6,563 nucleotides of DNA from Candidatus Sphingobacterium stercoripullorum (GCA_019114715.1 DXEZ01000244.1:1-6563); one strand, 5' to 3'. Counted from the stretch's first letter, positions 1 to 6,563 are shown. Numbers and translations: made by a program. Notes: generated from the letters alone by a model not told the origin.

Positions 1-1272
1 CGCACCAAAACGTTTCATAATAAAAGGTAGCATGGACCCGGTGACCGAACCCCAAAGCACCACTCCTACTAGAGATAAGCTCACTACAAGACCTATCAAT
101 GCCCAATATTCTCCATAAGCATCGGTAAACATTTCCCAAGTTGCTACCCTAATAAACCCTAGGGTTCCTAAAACTAGCCCCAGGAGCAAGCCCGATAAAA
201 TCTCTCGCTTCATTACCCGCCACCAGTCCGATAAGCTCACCTCTCCCATTGCCATAGCCTGAATAATCAAAGTAGATGCCTGTGAACCACTATTACCCCC
301 GCTAGACATAATAACTGGCATCAAAGCAAATAAAACGATAGCAGCAGCTAATTGCGATTCAAAATGCTCAATAACCGAAGTTGTTAAAAGCTGACCAATA
401 AAAAGGACTATCAGCCAACCGATTCGCTTTTTGAATAGCTGTATGATAGGTACATTTAGATAGGGTTCATCTAAAGCTGCCGTACCCCCGATTAACTGCA
501 TATCTTCGGTGTACTCTTCATTTGCAACCCATAGAATATCATCTATGGTAACAATACCAAGCATAATCCCCTGCTCGTCGATAACTGGCAAAGCTACCCG
601 GTTGTTCATTCTAAAGACCGCCACAGCATCCTCTTGGTGATCGTTTGCATTAAGAGCAATGAACCGGTTATCGATTAAGTCTGCAGCGGTCTCATTGGGA
701 TCGGCCACTAAAACATCCTTTATTTTAATGTCATCGATAAGCTTTCCTTCAGAATCGATGACATAAAGGACGTCGATGGTTTCTGAAGCCTTCCCATAGC
801 GCCTAATGTGATCGAAAATTCGGGCAACTGTCCAGTGCGGTTTCACGGTAATATAATCCGGGGTCATCAACCGGCCCACACTATCCTCAGGGTATCCTAG
901 TAAAGACAGCGCTTCTTTTCGTTCTTGTGGAGAGAGTAGAATGATTAAGTGCTTGACCGCTTCTCCCTTTAATTCGGAGAAAAAAGAGGTTCGGTCATCC
1001 GGAGGCATCTCATTGATCAGCTCCGTAATTTTTGCTGCAGAAAGCTTTTGGATAATCCTTTCCTGGGTACGAAAGTCAAGTATCCTAAATACATGAACCG
1101 CCCTTTTGGTACTAAGGATCTCCAGAAAAAGCGCACCATGTTCTGGAAGCTTGTCAATAAGCACCTCAACGTCCGAGATATTAAGCTCATTGAGTACATT
1201 CTCTAGGGTTTCTAAATCCCCATGCTCAATCAGCTGCTCTATCTGTTCAGTCAATACATCCAATTCCTCCAT
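1..1272 (-). CDS. mgtE: Magnesium transporter MgtE, C-terminus cut by window edge
   Basis: Inner-membrane Mg2+ channel/transporter of the MgtE family, which imports magnesium and is gated by Mg2+ bound to its cytosolic domains. I read 424 codons from the ATG at 1272-1270 to the left edge with no stop. Residues 1-130 form the helical N domain, including the family-typical NEMPPDDR at 87-94. Residues about 136-195 and 198-258 are two CBS domains (MTPDYITVK; then RVALPVIDEQGIMLGIVTIDD). A linker or plug helix follows at about 265-282. Hydrophobic segments start near 284, with the pore signature PVIMSSGGNSGSQAS at 319-333. Family members are about 450 residues long, so the last transmembrane helix, with the conserved pore aspartate, lies outside the window. 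The start is supported by a promoter ending 19 bases upstream and by the family-like acidic N-terminus MEELDVLTEQ. It is divergent from the gene at 1987. Family identity is certain in practice; Mg2+ rather than another divalent ion is inferred from the family. Confidence 0.96.
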   Translation of the reverse strand, partial: MEELDVLTEQIEQLIEHGDLETLENVLNELNISDVEVLIDKLPEHGALFLEILSTKRAVHVFRILDFRTQERIIQKLSAAKITELINEMPPDDRTSFFSELKGEAVKHLIILLSPQERKEALSLLGYPEDSVGRLMTPDYITVKPHWTVARIFDHIRRYGKASETIDVLYVIDSEGKLIDDIKIKDVLVADPNETAADLIDNRFIALNANDHQEDAVAVFRMNNRVALPVIDEQGIMLGIVTIDDILWVANEEYTEDMQLIGGTAALDEPYLNVPIIQLFKKRIGWLIVLFIGQLLTTSVIEHFESQLAAAIVLFALMPVIMSSGGNSGSQASTLIIQAMAMGEVSLSDWWRVMKREILSGLLLGLVLGTLGFIRVATWEMFTDAYGEYWALIGLVVSLSLVGVVLWGSVTGSMLPFIMKRFGA

Positions 1273-1291
1273 AGTCTTTTATTTTATCTGG

Positions 1292-1320
1292 CAAACTTAA
1301 AAGTATGCCACTCCTAACAA
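1292..1320 (-). promoter_or_regulatory. Bacteroidota-type -33/-7 promoter for mgtE
   Basis: On the minus strand, TTG (1320-1318), an 18-nt spacer and TAAGTTTG (1299-1292) fit the Bacteroidota primary sigma-factor consensus TTG/TTTG-N19-TAnnTTTG. Taking the -7 box as about -10 to -3 puts transcription start near 1289, giving a leader of about 17 nt before the mgtE ATG. That leader is too short for an Mg2+-sensing riboswitch, so any magnesium control is more likely at the protein level. The start site is inferred from the motif, not measured. Confidence 0.65.
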
Positions 1321-1754
1321 TAAGGTTTCTTTTCTAATCAACACACTCCCTCCCTTAAAATGCATTCCTCCAAAAGTCGCTTTTTTTATGGAATTATACT
1401 AATATTTCAAACACCAAGTAAATTTTAAAATGATGCCATTAAAATTCTCCCTCAGCATTCATGCCCCATCATCCCTAAAAAGCAAACTTGACAGGCACGC
1501 AAAATAGACATTTTGTCACATTCATAATAAAACATGAAACTAACTTTTCCAGCCTAAAACCAAATTACTAAAACTACAAAGCACTCAGAAATCTTAATAT
1601 TAAATCTGGCGCAATTATTTACAATCCTTTTTCAAAAATAATTCTAAGCAAACAACTATGCGCCAACCATGTCCTTTAAACCTTAAAATAACAGGAGCAG
1701 AAAACCACCTAAAAAAGCCTCTCATAAATAATATTTTTATATAAAAACAATTGC

Positions 1755-1762
1755 TATATTTG
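1755..1762 (+). promoter_or_regulatory. Candidate -7 box upstream of the exported peptidase gene
   Basis: TATATTTG matches the Bacteroidota -7 consensus TAnnTTTG and is the only exact match I found on the plus strand between 1273 and 1986. No clear TTG or TTTG sits at the expected -33 position near 1732-1735, which reads TATT. A 14-bp AT palindrome (1734-1747) lies just upstream. If used, transcription would start near 1765 and leave a leader of about 220 nt before the ATG at 1987. A closer, non-consensus promoter cannot be excluded. Confidence 0.3.
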
Positions 1763-1986
1763 AATACAATTACAGCCAACAAATGATCGTAAAATAATTT
1801 TTAGACTTTAAAAGTCAAAAAGACAAATCGCACACAATAAGACTTAAATACACTTTTAAACAAATTAAAAACAAAAAACAACATAAATCACTATAGAATT
1901 AAAATCAATTGATTACAACATTTAAATGAACAATAAATACAACAAAAACACACATATTTTACTACAATTTTTAGCAAACACGAAAT

Positions 1987-4806
1987 ATGCGCCCTATTCT
2001 AAATAATAAACATCTATTCATCAGCGCTTTGAAGCTAATCATATTAAGTTTTAATACACTAACAGCAAATGCACAAATCATTAACAAAGGTCAGTCCAAT
2101 TACCGAGTAGATTGGCAAGTATTAGAAACGAAAAATCATCGGTTAATTTTTCCAAAAGACTTCCAAAAATCTGGCGAAATTATTGCGCATAATATTGACG
2201 AAATTTCCAGCCTACTGGCAAAAGACTATCAGCTAAAAATTCAGAAGACTCCCATAGTTTTTGAAAACAACCACCTCCTACCGAATGGTTTTATGCAGTT
2301 AGCGCCGAGAAAATCCGAGGTGTACTCCACTCCTAGCTTCCAGCCTTCCAATCAAAAGTGGCTCAACCAACTTTTAGTTCACGAATTAAGACACACCGCT
2401 CAAATGGACAAATTGACAGGTTCATTTAAGGCTCCTTTTTTCGAACAATTGGGCCTAGCAATTTTTAGTTTAAGCTTACCATCTTGGTATTTTGAAGGAG
2501 ATGCAGTGGAAGCGGAAACACGATATTCTTCAGGCGGAAGAGGGAGAATGCCTTCTTGGTCCATGCCTCTTTTTGCAACTTTAGGATCTAAAAAGAAGCT
2601 GAGTTTTCAGCAAGCTTTACTGGGCAGCTACAAAAGAAATCTTCCTAGTTTTTACATTTCGGGTTACCATATGAACAGTTATTTAAGCGCAGAATTTGGT
2701 TACGACATAAAAAACCTGGTTCTCCAGGAGATGAAAAAAAACATTTTACGTCCCTATAATTTCAACAAATCCTTAAAAAAACACAGCGGTTTAAGCGCTA
2801 AGGAACTCTTTAAATATACAACTGATGCACTCATCAAAGAGCACGATCTTGCGAGCGATCAAAAGCAGGACAGCCACAGATTTTTTGAGGGCACAAGCAA
2901 GTTTCCAGAAAGCTATATCTCTCCTCAATTCGGTCCCAATAACAGAGAGATCTATGCCATCCTAGAAACCCCAACTAAGACCAACCGAATAGTAAAAATA
3001 AAAGACAATAAAATCCATGAACTATTGCCAACGGGAATTCAAAGTACCCCCTATTTTCACCTAAACGGAGATAAAATAGTATGGACAGAAAGAAGAAGAT
3101 CTCCACGGTACTCCAAGCATACCTACCACAGCCTGCAGGTTTATCATATAGCTCAAGAAAAATTAAAAACAATAAAAAACAAAACCAGGTATTTCCAGCC
3201 TATTGTGCATTCTAAAAGAAATACCATCGCTGCGATAAAGCCCATGGATAACCAAAGCGTTGTGCACCTTTTAAACTTAGATAATGGCGATATTATAGAT
3301 AGTATTTCCGCTCCCAGAGGCATCGACCTTTACGATCCCAGTTTTAATCCTCAAGGCGATAAAATCATCTCCGTCGCCATTGGCAACAAGGGAACAGCTA
3401 TATGGGAGCTGGACTTAAACACCAAAAAATGGACAACACTAATCAACTGGTCTTCATATACGCTGGAGAACCCCTTGTATTACAAAGACGGTATACTCTT
3501 TAAGTCTCATTACCACAAAAAAGATGAACTTTACTTCTTAAATGCCAGCCAAAAGATCATCCAGCTAACCAGCTCCAGTTACGGGGCGTTCAACCCTTCC
3601 ATTTACCAGGATAGTGTAGTTTTCAATCATTACATAGAAAAAGGCTTACAAGTCTCTAAAATGGCCTTAGATGACTTATTAACTTATCCATCAGAGGATT
3701 TACCCCTTACTATTGAAAACACCTACAAAACACCCTTAGACAGTTTAAATAAAAAGCAGACTGGAAGCTATACCGTAAAAAAATACAACTCGTTTAAAAA
3801 CTTATTTAATTTCCACAGCTTGTCGCTTAGTTCCAATAACTTTGAGAATATCGATAATTTTAAACCTGGAATATTCTGGTATGCCAATGACCTGCTTAAT
3901 CAAAGCCAACTGAAAATGGGCGTAGAGTGGGATCAAGAAGTTAGGAAAACAAATTACTCCACAGAGCTCATATACCAGAAGTACCTTCCAGTAATTCAAC
4001 TTTCCTACAAAAACCTCGGCAGAAAGCAAGGTGTACAAGTTGAAAACCACCGGGACTCTATCATTCCCTTACACTGGCGAGAACATGTTTCCACGGCACA
4101 AATAAGCTTGCCTTTCAATACTTACAAACGAAACAGCAGTTACTCGTACGGATTATCGGTTGCCACATCTTACACCCAGCGGTATGAGGTTTCACAAAAA
4201 AACCTAAAGAACTTTAATTCCAAACTCATACTACCTATGCACTATCAAGTGTATTTCCAAAAAAATGCGTTGCGTGCTCCACTAGACCTCCAGCCCAAAT
4301 GGGGCCAGCACATCAGTATTACCTACCGCCATTTCCCTTTTACCGATCAATTAGAGGGATCAATTTGGAGCGTGCGGACGAACTTCTTCTTTCCTGGGCT
4401 CACCAGCAATCACGGTATCCAAGTTCGGTACTCCTGGCAAGAAACAAACGGAAACTACCTGCTAACAAATGATATTCCGCTAGCTTATGGCTATTCGCTA
4501 CTTACCCCTGAGATTGTTTCCAATACCCTATTAACCTCCTATAGGTTACCACTTGCTTACCCGGACTTTGCGATCGGCAATTTAGCTTATATCAAGCGGA
4601 TACATGGACAGTTATTTTCTGACTTTCAGAACGTCAAAAGCAAACAGCTGTCTCCCGCATCTTACGGCCTAGGGATCACCTTCGACTTTCATGCTTTTAA
4701 TTATCCTGCGCCACTCTTCTCTTTTGGTGCTAAAATCGGTTATTTAGCAGATGGCAAGCAAAACAACAAAGTTCACCCTACGTTTTCTCTATCTTACTCT
4801 TACTAA
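1987..4806 (+). CDS. Exported HExxH metallopeptidase-like protein with beta-propeller and C-terminal outer-membrane barrel
   Basis: I do not recognise this as a named gene; the architecture is readable. Residues 1-30 form a signal peptide (hydrophobic ISALKLIILSF, likely cleaved near TANAQ). Residues about 35-290 resemble gluzincin peptidases of the MA-like group: HELRH at 132-136 gives two zinc-binding His and the catalytic Glu133, and WYFEGDAVEAE at 167-177 probably gives the third ligand, Glu170. Residues about 305-565 carry repeated beta-propeller blades of the TolB/PD40 type, best seen as DPSFNPQGDKIISVA at 450-464. Residues about 600-939 alternate polar and hydrophobic or aromatic residues and end in SLSYSY, a terminal aromatic typical of outer-membrane barrels. 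I infer a barrel-anchored enzyme or chaperone at the outer membrane; its substrate is unknown. The start at 1987 directly precedes the signal peptide, and the leader is A-rich without a Shine-Dalgarno site. The gene is complete, divergent from mgtE and probably transcribed alone. Confidence 0.85.
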   Translation: MRPILNNKHLFISALKLIILSFNTLTANAQIINKGQSNYRVDWQVLETKNHRLIFPKDFQKSGEIIAHNIDEISSLLAKDYQLKIQKTPIVFENNHLLPNGFMQLAPRKSEVYSTPSFQPSNQKWLNQLLVHELRHTAQMDKLTGSFKAPFFEQLGLAIFSLSLPSWYFEGDAVEAETRYSSGGRGRMPSWSMPLFATLGSKKKLSFQQALLGSYKRNLPSFYISGYHMNSYLSAEFGYDIKNLVLQEMKKNILRPYNFNKSLKKHSGLSAKELFKYTTDALIKEHDLASDQKQDSHRFFEGTSKFPESYISPQFGPNNREIYAILETPTKTNRIVKIKDNKIHELLPTGIQSTPYFHLNGDKIVWTERRRSPRYSKHTYHSLQVYHIAQEKLKTIKNKTRYFQPIVHSKRNTIAAIKPMDNQSVVHLLNLDNGDIIDSISAPRGIDLYDPSFNPQGDKIISVAIGNKGTAIWELDLNTKKWTTLINWSSYTLENPLYYKDGILFKSHYHKKDELYFLNASQKIIQLTSSSYGAFNPSIYQDSVVFNHYIEKGLQVSKMALDDLLTYPSEDLPLTIENTYKTPLDSLNKKQTGSYTVKKYNSFKNLFNFHSLSLSSNNFENIDNFKPGIFWYANDLLNQSQLKMGVEWDQEVRKTNYSTELIYQKYLPVIQLSYKNLGRKQGVQVENHRDSIIPLHWREHVSTAQISLPFNTYKRNSSYSYGLSVATSYTQRYEVSQKNLKNFNSKLILPMHYQVYFQKNALRAPLDLQPKWGQHISITYRHFPFTDQLEGSIWSVRTNFFFPGLTSNHGIQVRYSWQETNGNYLLTNDIPLAYGYSLLTPEIVSNTLLTSYRLPLAYPDFAIGNLAYIKRIHGQLFSDFQNVKSKQLSPASYGLGITFDFHAFNYPAPLFSFGAKIGYLADGKQNNKVHPTFSLSYSY

Positions 4807-4847
4807 AATAATATTATGTATAACATACTGAAAGAAAAACAATATTT

Positions 4848-4878
4848 GCTAATTATTTAGCTATTCTTATCTTTTTTT
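4848..4878 (+). terminator. Weak terminator-like hairpin after the peptidase gene
   Basis: GCTAA (4848-4852), a 4-nt loop TTAT and TTAGC (4857-4861) form a short stem. A T-rich tract ending in seven T at 4872-4878 follows. The layout is that of an intrinsic terminator 40 nt after the stop codon, but the stem is only 5 bp with two G-C pairs and the T run is not immediately adjacent. It may be chance in AT-rich DNA. Confidence 0.3.
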
Positions 4879-4894
4879 CCATATAAGTTCCTAG

Positions 4895-4926
4895 TTTTGC
4901 ATAAACATTGTGTTCAAATAAATTTG
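4895..4926 (+). promoter_or_regulatory. Consensus -33/-7 promoter abutting the fbp start codon
   Basis: TTTTG (4895-4899), exactly 19 nt, then TAAATTTG (4919-4926) is a near-perfect Bacteroidota promoter. The -7 box ends two bases before the fbp ATG at 4929, so the predicted transcription start falls at or next to that A, implying a leaderless or nearly leaderless mRNA. An overlapping alternative uses TAGTTTTG (4892-4899) as the -7 box; it would start near 4902 and give a leader of about 27 nt, but its -33 region is only a T run (4872-4878) without TTG. Which is used cannot be decided from sequence. Confidence 0.5.
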
Positions 4927-4928
4927 TA

Positions 4929-5957
4929 ATGATTACAAAACTAACCACCTTAGAGCAATTTATAATCGATAAACAAGGGGATTTCCCTTTTGCCACAGGA
5001 GAACTTTCCTCATTACTTCGCGACCTTTCTTTAGCTGCTAAAATTGTAAACCGAGAGGTGAACAAAGCCGGCTTAGTCGATATTTTAGGAGACCTATCCA
5101 CGTGTAATGTTCAGGGTGAACAGCAAAAAAAGCTGGATGTGTTCGCAAACGAACATTTTATAAAAGCGCTTTCTTCCGGAGGAGAATGCTGCCTGGTAGC
5201 ATCAGAAGAGCTCGATGACCCCATCTACATCAACAATGAGGTTTCCAAGTCAGCCAAGTACTTAGTCTGCATAGACCCCTTAGATGGTTCATCGAACGTG
5301 GACGTTAACGTTTCTGTGGGTACTATCTTCTCTATTTATAGGCGTACTAAAAGTGAAGGCCCCATTACCTTAGATGAGGTATTACAAAAGGGGACCGAAC
5401 AAGTAGCTGCAGGGTATTTCATCTACGGCTCAAGCACCATGATGGTCTACACCACCGGAAAGGGAGTGAACGGCTTTACACTCGACCCATCGATTGGCGA
5501 ATTTTGCTTGTCCTATCCCAAGATGAGGTTCCCCGAGCAAGGGCGCATTTACTCCATTAACGAAGGGAATTACTTGCGGTTTCCACAAAGCGTGAAAGAA
5601 TACATCAAATATTGCCAGCAAAATGACAAAGATACCGATAGACCCTACACCTCGCGGTACATTGGGTCGATGGTAGCGGATATCCATAGAAACCTGCTAA
5701 AAGGAGGAATCTTCTTATACCCAGCTACACTTTCGCACCCCAAAGGAAAACTGCGATTAGTTTACGAGTGTAATCCAATCGCATTTATCGTTGAGCAGGC
5801 CGGAGGCATAGCCACGAATGGAAAGAAAAGAATATTGGATATCTCACCAAGTGAGCTCCACCAGCGTGTTCCATTTTTTGCGGGCAGCAAGGATATGGTC
5901 AACAAGCTATCGGAATTCATAGAGAAGCACCAATATGTCAATGAATTTGTAGAGTAG
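4929..5957 (+). CDS. fbp: Fructose-1,6-bisphosphatase, class I
   Basis: Cytosolic gluconeogenic enzyme that hydrolyses fructose 1,6-bisphosphate to fructose 6-phosphate and phosphate, dependent on Mg2+ or another divalent metal. The 342-residue product closely resembles E. coli Fbp (about 332 residues) end to end. Metal and catalytic residues are present: Glu93-Glu94 in ASEEL, the DPLDGSS motif at 116-122 and Glu280 in LVYECNP. Substrate-binding segments NEGNY (211-215), SRYIGSMVADIHRNL (242-256) and the lysine-rich HPKGKLRL are intact. TGEL at 23-26 and Lys110-Tyr111 match the AMP site of class I enzymes, so AMP inhibition is likely. I chose ATG 4929 rather than the in-frame TTG at 4908: homology begins at TTLEQFI, only five residues after this Met, and the promoter -7 box overlaps the extra codons. 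It follows the exported peptidase gene by 122 nt with its own promoter motif, and converges on the DUF4954 gene. Confidence 0.97.
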   Translation: MITKLTTLEQFIIDKQGDFPFATGELSSLLRDLSLAAKIVNREVNKAGLVDILGDLSTCNVQGEQQKKLDVFANEHFIKALSSGGECCLVASEELDDPIYINNEVSKSAKYLVCIDPLDGSSNVDVNVSVGTIFSIYRRTKSEGPITLDEVLQKGTEQVAAGYFIYGSSTMMVYTTGKGVNGFTLDPSIGEFCLSYPKMRFPEQGRIYSINEGNYLRFPQSVKEYIKYCQQNDKDTDRPYTSRYIGSMVADIHRNLLKGGIFLYPATLSHPKGKLRLVYECNPIAFIVEQAGGIATNGKKRILDISPSELHQRVPFFAGSKDMVNKLSEFIEKHQYVNEFVE

Positions 5958-5978
5958 TGCAAGTGCAGCGCACTACTC
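5952..5978. terminator. Perfect 9-bp hairpin between convergent genes, containing both stop codons
   Basis: GAGTAGTGC (5952-5960) pairs perfectly with GCACTACTC (5970-5978) around a 9-nt loop. The fbp TAG (5955-5957) lies in the left arm, and the TAG of the minus-strand gene (5975-5973) lies at the mirror position in the right arm. Both genes therefore end in GAG TAG TGC. No T tract follows on either strand, so it is not a textbook intrinsic terminator; it may act as a bidirectional 3'-end stabiliser or pause. The loop repeats AGTGC (5962-5966), which could pair instead with GCACT (5970-5974). Confidence 0.5.
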
Positions 5979-6563
5979 GTCATTTAGAACTTCTAAGATT
6001 GCATTTAAGCTTTCTTCCCACTGATAAAAATCTTCTTTCTGCTCTTTGATGAAGGCGTTCTGGGAAATATCTCCTAGAACGTCATGCATCTGTTGAGTAT
6101 CTTTATACATCATTTTTCTAAACGGATTGCTATAGTCTTTTCCTCTAGATACCTCTATGCCTTCTACTATCCATCGCTTGACGCGTAAAGCTTCCTTGAA
6201 AATATCCCTCAGGAAGTTCCCCTGGTAGTCGATATCGGCAGCGAAACGCTCCCAAATGATGCTAACGACATGTTTCAGCTTATACAGCTCGTACTGTTCG
6301 CTCCAATGGAAATAACGGGCATGCATTTCATCCCAGCTCTTTATCTCCCCTTCCTTTAGCTCCTTAAGAAGAGTCTTCACCTCGCCTTGTGGAACTAACA
6401 TCCCTCCTACATTATCAAAAGATTTTCTTTTTCTACCCTTACCTTGCTCTATGAGTGCTAATAGTGCAGAGAGATCGTGGTCTTCTAAGTACGACTTCAG
6501 CTCCCTTCCTACGTAGTATACCAGCATATTCTTATAAGCTAGATACCCTTCTTTAACTTTTAG
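5973..6563 (-). CDS. DUF4954 family protein, C-terminal 196 residues (5' end beyond window)
   Basis: The reading frame stays open from the TAG stop at 5975-5973 to the right edge. A Met at 6527-6525 is the first ATG, but 12 further in-frame codons (LKVKEGYLAYKN) precede it without a stop. Family proteins are, from memory, about 650-700 residues, so this is very probably the tail of a larger gene. Recognisable C-terminal family features are a YYVGREL start of the helical region, NVGGMLVPQGEV, KSWDEMHARY, and RGKDYSNPFRKMMYKD followed by GDISQNAFI. The visible part is charged and helical, with no signal peptide or membrane segment. In the family the missing N-terminal part is a left-handed beta-helix resembling sugar-nucleotide pyrophosphorylase or acyltransferase folds; no biochemical role is certain. 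It converges on fbp with a 15-nt gap. Assignment rests on remembered family motifs. Confidence 0.8.
   Translation of the reverse strand, partial: LKVKEGYLAYKNMLVYYVGRELKSYLEDHDLSALLALIEQGKGRKRKSFDNVGGMLVPQGEVKTLLKELKEGEIKSWDEMHARYFHWSEQYELYKLKHVVSIIWERFAADIDYQGNFLRDIFKEALRVKRWIVEGIEVSRGKDYSNPFRKMMYKDTQQMHDVLGDISQNAFIKEQKEDFYQWEESLNAILEVLNDE

Larger units (their letters stand above)
1273..1986. other. 714-nt AT-rich intergenic region between divergent genes
   Basis: No convincing gene is visible on either strand. The left end holds the mgtE promoter. On the plus strand a TAnnTTTG box lies at 1755-1762. Perfect short palindromes occur at 1734-1747 (TTTTTATATAAAAA), 1804-1816 (GACTTT, one base, AAAGTC) and 1903-1914 (AATCAATTGATT). 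In DNA this AT-rich, one or two such dyads are expected by chance. From 1861 to 1980 the plus strand is extremely A-rich and holds only 4 G in 120 bases, as in an unstructured mRNA leader. Two small ORFs (28 codons at 1658-1744; 26 codons at 1926-2006) have no recognisable content. No tRNA-like or riboswitch-like fold was recognised by eye. Confidence 0.7.

Noticed and set aside
1017..1300. Small ORFs on both strands inside and beside mgtE
   Set aside because: They are other-frame shadows of the well-conserved mgtE reading frame.
1633..1640. Minus-strand TATTTTTG resembling a -7 box
   Set aside because: No TTG at suitable spacing upstream on that strand and no nearby minus-strand gene start; a chance match in AT-rich DNA.
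1658..1744. 28-codon plus-strand ORF in the intergenic region
   Set aside because: No ribosome-binding signal, promoter or recognisable sequence; a length expected by chance.
1926..2006. 26-codon upstream ORF overlapping the start of the exported peptidase gene in another frame
   Set aside because: Its Asn/Lys-rich content simply reflects A-rich DNA. Translational coupling is possible but nothing in the sequence supports it.
2975..4050. Minus-strand ORFs of 65 and 82 codons inside the exported peptidase gene
   Set aside because: They lie antisense to a continuous 939-codon frame with a coherent domain order; no independent signals.
4815..4827. TATGT-ATA-ACATA hairpin just after the peptidase stop codon
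   Set aside because: Only 5 bp with one G-C pair and no following T tract; weaker than the hairpin at 4848-4861.
4908..4928. Seven-codon N-terminal extension of fbp from an in-frame TTG
   Set aside because: Class I homologues begin near TTLEQFI, five residues after the ATG at 4929. The extension is AT-rich, overlaps a consensus -7 box and has no ribosome-binding signal.
4853..5983. Minus-strand ORFs overlapping fbp
   Set aside because: They are antisense shadows of a highly conserved enzyme gene.
6525..6527. ATG as the true start of the minus-strand right-end gene
   Set aside because: Twelve more in-frame codons run to the edge without a stop, and the visible part matches only the C-terminal region of a much longer family.
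1..6563. CRISPR array, insertion sequence, tRNA or defence-system genes
   Set aside because: No regularly spaced repeats, terminal inverted repeats with a transposase, cloverleaf-like segments or defence-family motifs were seen.

Overview
The window looks like ordinary chromosomal DNA from a Bacteroidota bacterium, plausibly a Cytophagales-like lineage, though the genus cannot be named. Three things support this. Bacteroidota-type -33/-7 promoter motifs (TTG or TTTG, about 19 nt, then TAnnTTTG) lie directly upstream of two genes. There are no convincing Shine-Dalgarno sites, only A-rich leaders. The convergent gene at the right end matches the C-terminus of the DUF4954 family, which I know mainly from Bacteroidota. 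No mobile element, tRNA, rRNA or CRISPR array was seen.

Layout, left to right. (1) Bases 1-1272, minus strand: mgtE, a CBS-domain magnesium channel/transporter, cut by the left edge so that roughly its last 25-30 residues are missing. (2) Bases 1273-1986: a 714-nt, very AT-rich gap. It holds a good promoter for mgtE on the minus strand, a weaker promoter candidate for the rightward gene, a strongly G-depleted, A-rich segment just before that gene, and a few short palindromes. (3) Bases 1987-4806, plus strand: a 939-residue exported protein. It has a signal peptide, an HExxH metallopeptidase-like domain, a TolB-like beta-propeller and a predicted C-terminal outer-membrane beta-barrel. I do not recognise it as a named gene. 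(4) Bases 4807-4928: a short gap with a weak terminator-like hairpin and promoter motifs for the next gene. (5) Bases 4929-5957, plus strand: fbp, class I fructose-1,6-bisphosphatase, complete. (6) Bases 5973-6563, minus strand: the C-terminal part of a DUF4954 gene, open to the right edge and convergent with fbp. A perfect 9-bp hairpin spans the 15-nt gap and contains both stop codons.

The genes do not form an obvious pathway. mgtE handles magnesium uptake and fbp is a Mg-dependent gluconeogenic enzyme, but each seems to have its own promoter and their proximity may be coincidental. The least ordinary item is the peptidase-propeller-barrel protein. Next are the promoter whose predicted start point falls on the fbp start codon and the symmetric stop-codon hairpin. 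I saw no multi-gene novel system in this window.
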